A stretch of DNA of 18,038 bases from Saccoglossus kowalevskii (GCF_000003605.2 NW_003156739.1:212982-231019); one strand, 5' to 3'; positions 1 to 10,059 are shown, counted from the first letter of the stretch. The notes: generated by a model from the sequence alone, not told the origin. Translations and numbers: made by a program.

Positions 1-172
1 AAAATTGTAAGCAACGACCTAGCATATCAACATGACTACCTGAAAAAATTGTAATATTTTTGTGGAGACTTTGTACTTGTTTGTTGTGCAATGTAATTTT
101 TTGGTACACATACATAACTATGTAAAGTGTTTATGTAAATTGACTCAATAAAAATGTTTTAAATACAAAAAA
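1..172 (+). other. 3'-end-like segment with polyadenylation signal and A-rich tail
   Basis: The segment is AT-rich. It has AATAAA at 147-152 and an A-rich run at 161-172, after which the composition changes abruptly to GC-rich DNA. This is how the 3' end of a LINE or of a processed transcript looks. TGS1 should be continuing through here on the other strand, so a retroelement end inside an intron is the simpler reading. No coding sequence is visible in the part shown, and the body of the element or gene would lie left of the window. Confidence 0.35.
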
Positions 173-176
173 GAGA

Positions 177-1640
177 GCCAGGTGACACTCGGGGATGTCG
201 CACGTAGATGTGCGGTGGCCCGCCTGTAAATGTGTCGCCTGGTCTAGGAGGCTGGTGTGTTATGCCTCTGAGGTCTAATGCACTCAAGCAACTCTGCCCT
301 CAGGGCTGGATGGGTCGTCTTCGATTGAGCTGGCGAGAACGCCCATGGAACACGGCTGTCCCCCTTTGCCCGGTTTGCCAAACGGAAATTCGTGGTACCG
401 GGGTCTGTGGAAGGAGCCTTGGGATCCGGTTGGGGGCGTTTTGGTCTCATCCCACGCTATGGGGTCTGATCCCGAAACCACACCGACCGAGTAGCGTTTG
501 GTCCAGCGTTGCCTAAGGTTTTCCCCATCCGGGGGCCTTAAGCGTTACGTTCTCCACGGCTGACCAACGTTCACCCATCAACACCGTTTGCGTGTCCTGC
601 GACCCACTTCGCACTCAGGCGGACAGGGAGAGACGTGCCGAAGGGGTTGCTTTGGATCCCGACGCCCGTGATCCCATAAGCGTTGAAGCAACCTTAGGTG
701 GTCGCCTTAGGATCAAGGGTGGGGGTATTTACATCGTATCACTGGATCGATGATACTCCGCATCACCCCAAAAGCGTGGCTCACTGAGTCATTACAGATG
801 GAAGACTCTGAGGGACCGCCCGGAGTACCGGCTGTATCCGGCGCGAGTGAACTGTGTCACCTTTCACTTTAAATATGTTAGAGGGAGAGTGTTCGACTGT
901 GCGTTTCATGACAGGGTCGGTTCCCTCTGGGGACACCCGTGGGTCGGTAAGAAGGGAGTCAAAACCCACAGCCGAGACCGGACACAGGGATAAATTCGTT
1001 ACCGTTTTACCGTTACCGCACAACAAACCCTGAAAGCCCTGCCCCAAGAGCTTGGCTGCCAGCACCCCGTTGGCATTCAGTGCCCGAGGCTCCAGAGGAG
1101 GCCCGGTGCAAGTAGCCTGAGCCTCGGCCTCACCCAAATAAGTGGGAGAGCGCGACTGGGAACGCAGGTTCCCTGGAAGAGACGTGTTTGAATGCAAACA
1201 TTCTTCCTGCTTGCCCATAGAGGGACTGCAGTGGAGACAGCTAACTCCGACTGCGTCTGATCTACCTGGCCTGCCATGGACGCAATTCGACCAAAGCCCT
1301 CAACTCGGAGGCAAACCCGGCTCCGTGCGAGGAAGGGTCCACAAAGAGACCCGCAATGGGCCCCATAGGAGGAAAGCCTCCAGGGGCACAGCCTCGCTGC
1401 AGCCGGTAAAATTGGGTAAACCACCGCCTGAAAAAACAGACTGTGAGGATGCCCTTCGATCAGCGGGGGGAGACCGAGAAAAAATATCGGTACCTCCACC
1501 ATCGGGCCTCCTACTTGGTGTCCCGGTACACAAAGCACCGGTAGCCGAGCGTGAGGACTTTCCACTCATGCCAAACACGCACTCACTTTAACTGATTTGT
1601 TTACTGGACGTGCGACCTTGCTGTGAAGATAAATGAGCGA
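177..1640. other. GC-rich block of unknown origin inside the presumed TGS1 intron
   Basis: Composition jumps here: bases 301-360 have 37 G+C of 60, while bases 2941-3000 have 15 of 60. Several 60-160-codon open frames occur on both strands, the longest at 1142-1591 plus and 1077-1565 minus. GC-rich DNA opens frames by chance, and none resembles a protein I know. A cysteine pair (CPVC) at about 364-378 plus is not enough for a zinc finger. I saw no rRNA or tRNA motif. It could be the 5' region of a LINE placed directly behind the A-tail at 161-172, another mobile element, or an insertion from elsewhere. Confidence 0.4.
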
Positions 1641-2421
1641 CGCGGTCAGTCTCGGCGATTTTGATGGCTCTGAAAGAAAAATCTCAGGACTCAGAACTCC
1701 AGTGAAAAACACACGCCTTCACGGCAAAAACCCGAACCCCGCACGCAGCTAAGTATTTCGGATGCGGGTTCTATGCTGGTGAATTCTGAATATAACCACT
1801 GCACAGTCGACTCGAAACACGAAGAGACCAAAAAAAAACGGCAGCGAGCCCTGGTGCTGTCATTACATCTATTCATTTCTAAATACATAGATCAAGCATA
1901 AAATGAAGACGACATGCATTAGGGAAGTGAATTACAGTAGTAAAAGGTGCCGCCATGAAACAAACAAGTGGTTACGTAGTGCCGTCGGGTTTTAATTTCT
2001 TTGTTGTGGAAAAAAATATTACACACAAATGGGAAAACAACACGAGGGTAAAGAAGACAAGAAAGAATGTCGAATGCCGCCCAGCGGCAACAACCCAAGC
2101 TAGAAACCCGGACAGGAAAAAGCAAAAGAGCCAGGCAGAGCCACTCAGAATCATTCCCGGCGAGGCAGAGATGAAAGAAGTGTGATTGTACAGCCGTTAA
2201 TGGCACTGCCATATGGCCTCGGTCACGTGGTTCGTGACGTAAGGGAAAGAGAATCTTGGAGTCATGGGGCTTCCCCTGACCTAGATTCTATCGCTCCATC
2301 ACCGGCAGAATTGCTGATTAATGCCTACAGTTCAAAATAGTCATTTTGACTGACCGGAGTCTATGGTGGGTAATTGAACGTAGTGAATTTGGTTTAATAT
2401 TGTGAAAGACTAATTCTGTTG
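1641..2421. other. Non-coding stretch, nothing recognised
   Basis: Composition is intermediate between the GC-rich block to the left and the AT-rich intron to the right. Short open frames such as 1955-2185 plus have no recognisable motif. I see no splice-bounded exon continuing TGS1. Confidence 0.4.
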
Positions 2422-2568
2422 TACTGTAAAATCTGTATCAGAAACTGTGGCTTCTATTAAAACGGTACAATGCAACAGAGGCTTCTATTAGAGCATCTAT
2501 ACATATGAGAAATGGTGAATTTGTTTTGGTTCTCAATTTTTCAAAAAGAATGGGTATGGCTTCTATTA
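2422..2568 (+). repeat. Three copies of an 11-bp GGCTTCTATTA motif
   Basis: GGCTTCTATTA occurs at 2449-2459, 2480-2490 and 2558-2568. A TACTGTAAAA word at 2422 resembles the end of the MITE-like element at 4463. The cluster looks like part of a non-autonomous transposon, but no right-hand inverted end was found. Confidence 0.45.
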
Positions 2569-3233
2569 GGGATGCAGCTTTTAATATAGATTTTATCGTA
2601 GTGACAATTTCTCTAGGGTTGTATGACACAGAGTCAGACATTCATGAAATTTTGTCTTTACAGATGAAGTCTTCAAATCGTGAAGTTGAGTACAAAACAG
2701 AAATCATAATATGTGCAAATTAATTAACTATTAAGTGTAACACCAGTCATACTGGGAGTACTTTGATTGGTGCGCAGACAATCTGAATAGAATTGTAAAG
2801 CTGCTGCCCATTCTGAGCACTAGATTTCATTTCATATACCGGTCATATCATGTCATATCTAGGTTACAGCACCATATGCTATATTAATACAGCTGTGGTA
2901 TAAGTCGTGATAAATGGAGAAGTAAAAATCATCTTTAATTTGTGAGTCAAAATTAGGATCTGAAATTAAAAACTTAAAATTGTAAAAACCTGAGTTTAAC
3001 TGTTTGAACGCCAAAGTCCATTTTTGTCACCTTTCATGAAATAAATCTACCAACTTTTTCCGAAATTTTTTCTAAAATTTTGAACAGGAACTGTAGCCAA
3101 TATAAAGTTACATCTATTTATTCCAAAATTAACGAAAATGAATAAATATTTTAAAAATTTTTGGTGGAAAATATGATTTTTGTTTATTACAATATGAAAT
3201 GTTTTTATATGCATGCTATCACATCACACTCAC
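2569..3233. other. AT-rich presumed TGS1 intron, nothing recognised
   Basis: This AT-rich DNA follows the donor of the last visible TGS1 exon in the gene's direction. I found no next exon (the start of the methyltransferase domain) on the minus strand down to base 1. Confidence 0.5.
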
Positions 3234-3817
3234 CTCTGTCCATCTTTATACCGTCATCAAATTTAGAGAATAAACGATACCTCTGAGCCCAATATTTCTG
3301 AATATCAAGATCATCCTTCAGCTCATCTGGTATCTTGGCAACATGTCTACTCCCTTCACTAGGTGTCTCATTCAGTAATTTTTCTTCAATTCCCATGATA
3401 TCATTAGATTTTTCATCGTTATTTCTAGGACTCTGCTGACCAGTTCCCATAGCAAAATTTTCAGTAAAATCGTTCAAATATTCATGTTGACATTGTCCCT
3501 TTATGCTTTTAATCAAATTCGTCTCATCACTACTATTGCAGGAATCACTAGAAATCTCTTCTTCAAGTACACCAACACCCCCTTCTACAATATGGTGTGA
3601 TCCAAGTGTATCAGCTTCAATATCATTCTGGTCATCAGCAGATAGTAAGAACTTTTTGACATTTTGTAGTGCATCACTTTCTCTGGTATTTAGGTCTTTG
3701 TCATCATTACCTAATTTCGTTGCTTTTTGTTTCTTTTTTAATTTCTTAGATTTCTTTTTGACTGTTTTGTCCCTATATCTGGCATTGACACATTTCACGT
3801 TTGGCAGGCCGGAATAA
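3234..3817 (-). CDS. TGS1: TGS1 sixth visible coding exon, ending before the methyltransferase domain
   Basis: The acceptor ATTTTAG ends at 3818 and the donor GTGAGT starts at 3233. The conserved frame reads YSGLPNV at the start (human YGGIPNF), then a lysine-rich run, NVKKFLLSADD (human KVEKFLTW), an acidic linker, and KYWAQRYRLFSKFDDGIK at the end. That last motif sits immediately before the catalytic domain in other animals. With the acceptor as placed, one extra base precedes the conserved frame. The next exon is not in the window. Confidence 0.9.
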
Positions 3818-6800
3818 CTAAAATACAATCAATAAAAAAATTATAATTGTTATTTAAAAATCTATACTCATTTAGATACTATTAACCGAAGAGGTCCTAA
3901 CTTAGAGACAGAACTTATTCAAATAATATTAACCATACAGGTCCTAACATAGACACAGAACTTATTTAAATAATATTAACCATACAGGTCCTAACATAGA
4001 CACAGAACTTATTTAAATAATATTAACCATACAGGTCCTAACTCAGTAACACAGGACTCATTTAGACATTATTATCTGTGATGGACCTAAATTTTTGACT
4101 TCCATGTGTATATCAGTGCACGCCACTGATTGGAATCTGAGATAGACATCTTTAAACAGACAATGAAGCAAATGGACATGCATATGCAGTGCAACATATG
4201 CAATGTATTTGCAAAGTTTGAATGCGATTGGACCAGGCATGTCAGAGATACAGATGGAGATGCACACGCACACATGGAAATCAAAATGTGGATCAAAGTT
4301 GGAACAAAATCCATCCATACACAACCGAGATCTGGATCCGGAATGACAGAAATACTTGATTTTGATGAATTTCAAGCATAAAGATGTCCACCATTCGGCC
4401 ATCTTGAATCAGATCGTTAAACGAATGGATGTGCATATATATATATCCAAAGATGTATGATATACTGTAAAACATGTTGAAAAAGCGACATGCAATTTTA
4501 GCAAATTGTGGTAAAATGACGTAATAGCGAAATGTTGATTTAGTGAATCTCTCTTGTCATTGTTGATTTCCTGTTTTCACAATACTTGTCTGTCTTGTGC
4601 CAAAACAAATGCGCAGTTATCGCCTCCATTAAAATAAAGAAAAAATGTCAAGTGTAATTAGGAAGCGCCCCAGATTTTTATGTATACAAATCCCCAAGCC
4701 TTGGCCATTTTGAATTTAGAATAAAGTCATTAGCGACATCTTGGATTAGCGAATCAGTTCTCTTGCTAAATTCGCTAAAAAGACATGCCCGAGAAAAAGA
4801 CTTGTTTTACAGTATGTTGAAAGTTTGATTGTGATCCACGCAGGCATATCCGAAATAGAGGTGGACATGCACAGATGTTTACAGACTGTCTCCGAACGGG
4901 GACTAATAATGTTTAATAATACAATACACAATACATGCAACTGTTTACATCTGTTTCTAATGAAACAAATATGATAAATATAAATGGCATCAGATGTTGA
5001 ATAGAGTAACAAATCTTCATGATTATCTAGTCGTGTGTTAGACTACGTAATTAAACTTCACTGTATCAATGGTGATTACGGTACAGTGATGGTAGACTAC
5101 AGATGTCTGTCATACTTGCTTTTTTGCTTGTGAGTCTGCTTGAAAACCAAGAACTTTGTAAACTTTCTTTTTCTGTCGTTGCAGTTCGTCCGGGTCCAGC
5201 TCATGACTAAAGGCGATAACAAAATATAAATATTATTTTTAAAAATGGTGGACAACTTTAATCTCTGATTCTGATCAAGAAATCATTTTGTAAATACTTT
5301 TGATGACTTCATTCTTATTGAACTAAAACAGAAAGTATCTAAGATAACTTTCACCAACTTTATGAAACTAAAAAAAATGTTTGGCTTTCTACTTTCTAAA
5401 TCCTAAATCACAAACTCCAGGACTTAGCAAAACCCCTGAAAAAGTGAAAGAGTTAACTAATTACCTGCGTTTGTATTTGATTGGTAGATCTTCTGGAGGA
5501 TCACTGTCATCTTCATCACTGTGACCTTTCAATGACCTTTCACAGTGGTGCAGATTTCTGACTGATGTATTTGTGTTACCAACGTTTGACTGAGACTGGG
5601 TAGAGCCTTCAATAATTACGAGAGTAGTAAGTCAACGTACGTGTACATGACATAAGAAAAATCAGCATTTTGAACTGAAATGCTTAGCAACGCATGGCGA
5701 TATTATACTTCAATATTATTTGTTACTTTTATAAACATATTATTATTTTTATTATTACTATTAAATCTTTATTGCAAGATATAAATTGAAAATTTTTTTT
5801 TTTTGAAAACATAAATTTCTAGAAATGCTAATATAAATCAGTGAGTGAATTAGTTAGTGTGTTGTCTCAGGTTTTGAAAACAGCAATAATCTAACTCATT
5901 CTGTTCAAGCAAACAAAAGGCCCGCAACAGTACTGGGCATGAGTTCCTTAAGGCGCCCTCATCCACAATCCTATTCCTGCCCCTAATGCCCTTCCCCCAT
6001 TTTTAATTGTATATGCCCCTCTTCAGGACATTTATAGTTATCTGGAGGGGTATATACAATTACATTTGGGGGGCTGGAGTGTTAGAATTAGAGTTTAGTT
6101 TAGAGGTGGATGAACTTGAGTAAGTGTTTCTCAATATTACAATATTACATGCAAACTTTTCTTTACCTGTTATTTGACTCTCCTCACCATTTCCATTCTT
6201 TGAATTTCCATCGTATGGCTCACCGTTTTTTTCATTGTAACACACATCAGTTTTCAAATCATTCGTCTTTTCTTCTATATCAATATTTTTCATATCATCA
6301 TTCAATTTTGCACAAATATCATCATCCATGTGACTAACATACTGCACAGATCCAGGAGTATCTAACGGTTCGCTTTCGCAAACACCTTCTGACTGGATAC
6401 ATTCAGACAGCGAGGTCTGAGCATGCTCAGTGTCCACTGCAGTGTCTAAATACAGGCTATCCGATTGGCTGGCAAGTTGATTATTCGGCAGATATTCAAG
6501 TGTTTGATTTTTTTTTGTATTCTGAGCATGCTCAGTATCCACTGTAGTTTCTTGTTTGTTTGATTGGTTGTCACATGACATGTCACATGACAGCAAACAT
6601 GTTCCTTCTTTCAGATGCGCTGCTCCATGTTCAGAGTTTTTTATATGGAGTTCATGACTCTCGTTAAACATGACACAATTTTCTGAACTCTCCTCTGATT
6701 GGTTAATTACATCATACAGTAGGTCACATGATCTTTCCTCATCTTGAATCGATTCATCAACGAATGTCAACCTTTCTAACACATCTTTTGATTGGCCCAT

Positions 6801-9160
6801 TTGATCACATGCTTGATCTGGACAACCTGATTGGTCAGTTTCTTGAGTTCTCATCCACTCATCATACCACTGATGGTAATACCAGTACTGTTCTGAAAAA
6901 TGCTCTTCCCATTTAGTCTTCCATTTCTCATTTTCACATGGATGGAGTTTCCATGGTAACAATTCCACATCTCTGTTCTTCTCTTTCTCTTCTACCAGAA
7001 GATTTTCATCAGATATTAAGATATCAGAGTTTGTTTTTTCAACATTTCTAGTTTCTAGGTTTATTTGGTCCTCATTTCTCAAATCACTGTTCCTTAATTC
7101 ACCAGATTTTACTTCAAAGTTTGAAAGTTTCTCTAGATCATCATTTTTTAGTTCATCTGGAGACACATACAGATGCTTTTCATTATCATCCTCTCTGGCA
7201 GTGCTCTCTTGAAATTCTGGGTACCTCTCAACCCAAGTTTGCCACAGAAGCACCTCGCCATTTTCAGCCCAATATTCCTCCCAGTTATTAATATTTGTAG
7301 TACCAGATTCAACATAGACAGCCTCATATTCTTCATCGAGTCTCTGATCTCTTGATTTTTTATTTCTTCTTTTTCTCCTTTTTTTCTTCTTTCTCTCAGA
7401 CTTCCCTAATTTATCTATTAAGTGCATTGTTCTTGATTCCTTTAAAAAATAAATTATGGAAGTGTGCTTAATGTTGGAAAACCATATGTTGTGATTCCAT
7501 TTGAACTATTATCACTGCAATACATTTTGTGCAAACAAATGTTATTATTCATAAATCACTAATATACATATACCGGTACCTTAAGTCACAAAAAAAGAAT
7601 TCGTTTTTCATCATTGTATTAGTCAGTTTGAAACTTGTGCTTCAAGAATTTCTCATTCAGGTATAGAGTAGAATGTGGAAATGTTTGCTTTCTGTTTCAG
7701 AAGAAGTTTTGTAAATTCAAATCAACTTTCAATCCATGAATTTAAAAATACATGTACAACCCCAAATACGTAACATATTTATGTGTGTTGAATTAGCATA
7801 AAACATTTTTTGATTGGTCGAGTAAATTATTTTGTAGTAATTATGCAAATGATTGAGCACAATTTGAAGATGACACAATGATGTAATGACAAATAAACAG
7901 ATTCACAAGTCAACAAATAATAATAAAAACATTGTTTTATTACCTCATCAAGATCTCTTGGTGAATTTAAGAATGTCACTGGTAATCCCATCTTTAACAT
8001 CAAATCTTCCTCCCCTATAAATTCACCTTCGAATGGTTTCACCGGAGAACCATAGGCTAAATCATTGGTGTTCACTAGAACTGTGGAGTTGGTACACTGA
8101 TGTTTATTGGCTGAATGACTGGTTTGATTAGTACACTGATTTTCATTGGCTGATTGCATGATTGGGTTGATAAACTGATGTTCATTAATACACCCACATT
8201 GATTGGCTGAATGTTCTTTATCATTCAGTAGTTCATCTGATTCACCCAGGTCTGTCTTTTCAGACTTCATATCCACTTCCTGATCAGATAAATCAGAACT
8301 GTCGTTCACTTTTTCATTGGTTGGTTTATTTCCGTCCTGATTACTTGGATATTTCTCCAAGTCAACTAAGTCTTCAGGGCTGCATATCGATAACTTCCCT
8401 TCCAAGTCTTCCTTCATACACGCACCTTCCTCAGTGCCCCATACACAGAACTGCCTATCACTGAAATAAACCAATGAAATTTATCACTTGTTTGTAGATA
8501 GCAGTAGTGGCTTTGAATTTGCAGTTGCACTCAGTGATGTTTTTGCAACATCGTCAACATGCCTGAAATAAACATACCGGTACTGTGTTGTTTCCACAAT
8601 GACTCACGATTCACTTTCATAAACACATTTTCTCAATTGGCCACATACAGGGAGTGAGGTCTAAGCATGACTTGACAATCAGAAGAATTTGCTGTATATG
8701 CATTCATTCTAAAATGTATCTGCATCATTTAAATATTCAAATTTTCCTTTATTTGGGGTAAACTATGTCGCCCACATTGACTTGTTAAAGATTACAGACG
8801 TCACATTCAAATCTTTTCCTTTGTTTACATTAGGCGTAGAGGGCGCTATATTGCATGTGACGGAAACAGAACCCTGTCATTGAATGCGAATGTCCACAGA
8901 GCGCTAAACACTTTTCATTGCCATTTTTGGCGTTTATCGTGAGAGGACTGCAAAGTATACACTCAGGCAGTACAGGATTGCACCATGTTAAAAAAAAGAA
9001 AACCACGATTAATTAAAACGGGTACATTGTAATTTGTACGCAAAATGTTCATGATAACTCACTTGATAAATGCCCTAGTACAATAGCAATGTACGTGTTG
9101 CGATGTGTCCAAGCCATCCCAGTATACTTTGACTGTCGCTACTAGACTCCACATCACCAT
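3234..9160 (-). CDS. TGS1: Trimethylguanosine synthase 1, N-terminal part (six exons, partial gene)
   Basis: TGS1 converts the m7G cap of snRNAs, snoRNAs and telomerase RNA to the 2,2,7-trimethylguanosine cap in the nucleus and Cajal bodies; in vertebrates it is also known as PIMT/NCOA6IP. Six exons give about 900 residues that match the animal protein in order: CxCTRAFIND near residue 30, MGLPVTF near the end of exon 2, the lysine-rich stretch, WEEYWAENGEVLLWQ and YWYYHQWYDEW, SDPPEDLPIKYKRSHELD, GLPNV, then KYWAQRYRLFSKFDDGIK just before the last donor. Human TGS1 reaches that last motif at roughly residue 640, so the acidic, Asn/Gln/Ser-rich linkers here are expanded. The SAM-binding methyltransferase domain is not in the window, so activity cannot be judged. 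The start is the ATG at 9160, or the one two codons later at 9154, which aligns better with the human start. Confidence 0.93.
3881..4068 (+). repeat. 47-bp minisatellite, four copies
   Basis: The word ATTAACC recurs at 3881, 3928, 3975 and 4022, exactly 47 bases apart, each followed by AGGTCCTAAC and ACAGAACTTATTTAAATAAT-like sequence. Copies 2 and 3 are nearly identical; copies 1 and 4 are more diverged. Partial copies flank the array (TCATTTAGATACT at 3869, TCATTTAGACATT at 4059). It lies in the TGS1 intron between 3818 and 5115. Confidence 0.9.
4210..4275 (+). repeat. Diverged direct repeat, left copy
   Basis: The sequence AAAGTTTGAATGCGATTGG and what follows (GCAGGCAT-like, AGATACAGATGGA) resembles 4816-4880 on the same strand, base for base with scattered differences. 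The two copies flank the MITE-like element. Confidence 0.45.
4463..4814. mobile_element. MITE-like element with 12-bp terminal inverted repeats
   Basis: The left end TACTGTAAAACA (4463-4474) is matched exactly by the inverted right end TGTTTTACAGTA (4803-4814). Inner parts of both ends are also similar (TTTTAGCAAATT against TTTTAGCGAATTT). The terminal TA could be a TA target duplication, as in Tc1/mariner-type MITEs. The 352-bp interior has no coding potential and repeats the word TAGCGA. It sits in a TGS1 intron. Confidence 0.6.
4816..4880 (+). repeat. Diverged direct repeat, right copy
   Basis: This is the partner of 4210-4275: AAAGTTTGATTGTGATCC, CGCAGGCATATC and AGGTGGACATGCACA align with the left copy. 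Short open frames over the left copy are broken here by stops, so a coding role is unlikely. Confidence 0.45.
5116..5206 (-). CDS. TGS1: TGS1 fifth coding exon
   Basis: The acceptor CTTTAG ends at 5207 and the donor GTATGA starts at 5115. The split codon gives Ser, then HELDPDELQRQKKKVYKVLG, matching the human SHELD and LLGF positions. It has 30 whole codons and ends in phase 0, which does not fit the acceptor of the next recognised exon (see findings). Confidence 0.85.
5465..5606 (-). CDS. TGS1: TGS1 fourth coding exon
   Basis: The acceptor TTGAAG ends at 5607 and the donor GTAATT starts at 5464. The split Gly codon from the previous exon joins in frame, and 46 codons plus two bases follow. 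The end, DEDDSDPPEDLPIKYKR, matches human ESEEDPPEHKPSKLKR. The upstream half is serine/asparagine-rich and unconserved. Confidence 0.88.
5990..6075. repeat. Inverted repeat able to form a hairpin
   Basis: AATTGTATATGCCCCTC (6005-6021) pairs with GAGGGGTATATACAATT (6045-6061) with one mismatch. Outside these arms, CCCCCAT to the left and TTTGGGGGG to the right extend the pairing. It lies in the TGS1 intron 5607-6166, and is probably the remnant of a small inverted-repeat transposon. Confidence 0.6.
6167..7439 (-). CDS. TGS1: TGS1 third coding exon (basic stretch, aromatic motifs, long acidic linker)
   Basis: The exon has 424 codons plus one base (phase 1), with acceptor TAAAG before 7439 and donor GTAAAG from 6166. 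It begins with a lysine/arginine-rich run (ERKKKKRRKRRNKK), a likely nuclear localisation signal matching the human KIKKKKHQKK region. The conserved WEEYWAENGEVLLWQ and EQYWYYHQWYDEW motifs follow. The rest is disordered and acidic. It contains a 105-bp (35-codon) in-frame spaced duplication around VDTEHAQ (6416-6443 and 6521-6548) and repeated CD..NQS peptides. This exon accounts for much of the extra length over vertebrate TGS1. Confidence 0.92.
7440..7943 (-). other. TGS1 intron, nothing else recognised
   Basis: AT-rich DNA between a good donor and acceptor. It contains one TACCGGTA word, which recurs in the window. I found no RNA gene or repeat structure. Confidence 0.7.
7944..8460 (-). 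CDS. TGS1: TGS1 second coding exon
   Basis: The acceptor TTTCAG lies just above 8460 and the donor GTAATA starts at 7943. One base completes a split Asn codon, followed by 172 whole codons, so the exon ends in phase 0. It opens DRQFCVWGT (human DRKLYNLG) and closes with LMLKMGLPVTF and RDLDE, the conserved block that precedes the basic stretch. Between them is a low-complexity acidic linker with three imperfect repeats built around SAN..QCTN. Read-through past 7943 is intronic. Confidence 0.9.
8461..9062 (-). other. TGS1 intron, nothing else recognised
   Basis: The donor GTGAGT and acceptor TTTCAG bound it cleanly. It holds a second TACCGGTA word and AT-rich DNA with no coding potential. Confidence 0.7.
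9063..9160 (-). CDS. TGS1: TGS1 first coding exon
   Basis: The exon encodes 32 residues plus two bases of a split codon. It starts MVMWSLVA and ends HCYCTRAFI, matching the human WSRVAE...CLCSRAFV start. The first ATG has G at -3 and G at +4. The donor GTGAGT follows at 9062. A good acceptor (ATAG at 9163-9166) lies two bases upstream of the ATG, so a 5' UTR exon is expected. Splicing from the donor at 9967 would keep the frame open upstream, but there is no ATG before the next upstream stop. Confidence 0.85.
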
Positions 9161-9162
9161 AT

Positions 9163-9967
9163 CTATCAAAGATAACATATAAAAACACTACTAAATGGAA
9201 CAAGGTTAAGGAACATAATGAAAATGGACTCAGAGTCAGTTGCATAAAATATCATTTCTGCATTCACATAGTTTACTAATTGGGCCGGATGTACATTTTT
9301 TCAAACTATTGAATGTTTCTTTTTTTCTTAAAGAAACAAATTGAAGGAAATGTTTAGAAATCACAATTTATTAGATTAATTAGATTTGATTAAGATTAAA
9401 TATCCAAGACTTATACAACAATTCTGATTATTATTTTGCAATCATTCTACACTGTCAGTAACTTAATTTAATTTAAAGTGTGTTCAGAAAATAAGAACAA
9501 AAACTAGATCAGCACATGATTTTTTAAAATTAAAGAAGGGGGGAGTCATTATGTAAACCGGGGTGGCTAATTATTTCTGGGATATAGTTTTTGGTTGCTG
9601 TTTGGTTGACCATTTTTTTTCAATCTGTGAAGGACATTCCCAGACAGTATGTTTATTTTTATGCAAACATTAATATTTATCAGGGATATTTATTATGATT
9701 TTAGCCAAGCACCCCCCCCCCCGAACAAATAATAGTCCGCGCCTTATACACATAGATGACACAAAACACTACAGCGTGCCTGCAGTGTGCAAACCACGTG
9801 AAACAAAGCGTAAACATTGCTGGAAAATATCGTCATCGATGTCTTCTGATCTACAATTGAAAAACGCAAAACGGTAATCATAGACCCTGGATGAAGGTCT
9901 ATGCAGTATAGCCTTACACAACGTATTCGCCATCGCAATAATAATGGTGTAAAATCGTAATACTTAC
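9163..9967 (-). other. TGS1: Probable 5' UTR intron of TGS1
   Basis: It is bounded by the donor GTAAGTAT (from 9967 on the minus strand) and the acceptor GATAG ending at 9163. It contains an 11-base C run at 9712-9722. Open frames within it show no known motif. Confidence 0.5.
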
Positions 9968-10040
9968 GTCGTCCGGCAAAGAGTTTGTCTAGCACGCAGC
10001 GGAGTAGTGGGAGACAGCCGTACAATCCCACTGTTGTTAT
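9968..10040 (-). other. TGS1: Probable TGS1 5' UTR exon
   Basis: The strong donor GTAAGTAT at 9967 defines the downstream edge. The upstream edge is a guess from the TATA-like run above it. The frame continuous with the coding ATG is open here but has no ATG and is closed by a TGA just above, so it is probably untranslated. A short upstream ORF (ATGCCTTCATAA) lies in another frame. Confidence 0.45.
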
Positions 10041-10059
10041 GAAGGCATGCAAGTTTGGA

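Noticed and set aside
1-172. 3' UTR of a host gene on the plus strand
   Set aside because: Not excluded, but the A-rich tail directly in the DNA fits a retroelement end better than an unspliced host UTR.
1077-1591. Long open frames on both strands (149 and 162 codons) in the GC-rich block
   Set aside because: They overlap on opposite strands, have no known motif, and GC-rich DNA has few chance stops.
3881-4068. CRISPR-like array
   Set aside because: The repeats are contiguous with no unique spacers, and the context is an animal intron.
4130-4381. Open frame of 83 codons with a C..C pair
   Set aside because: It overlaps a dispersed direct repeat whose other copy carries stops; no start, splice or domain support.
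9712-9722. Poly-C run as a functional element
   Set aside because: An isolated 11-base run with no surrounding structure.
9744-10052. Open frame of 102 codons on the minus strand
   Set aside because: It crosses a strong donor (GTAAGTAT at 9967), has no ATG before that site, and is better explained as a 5' UTR exon plus intron.
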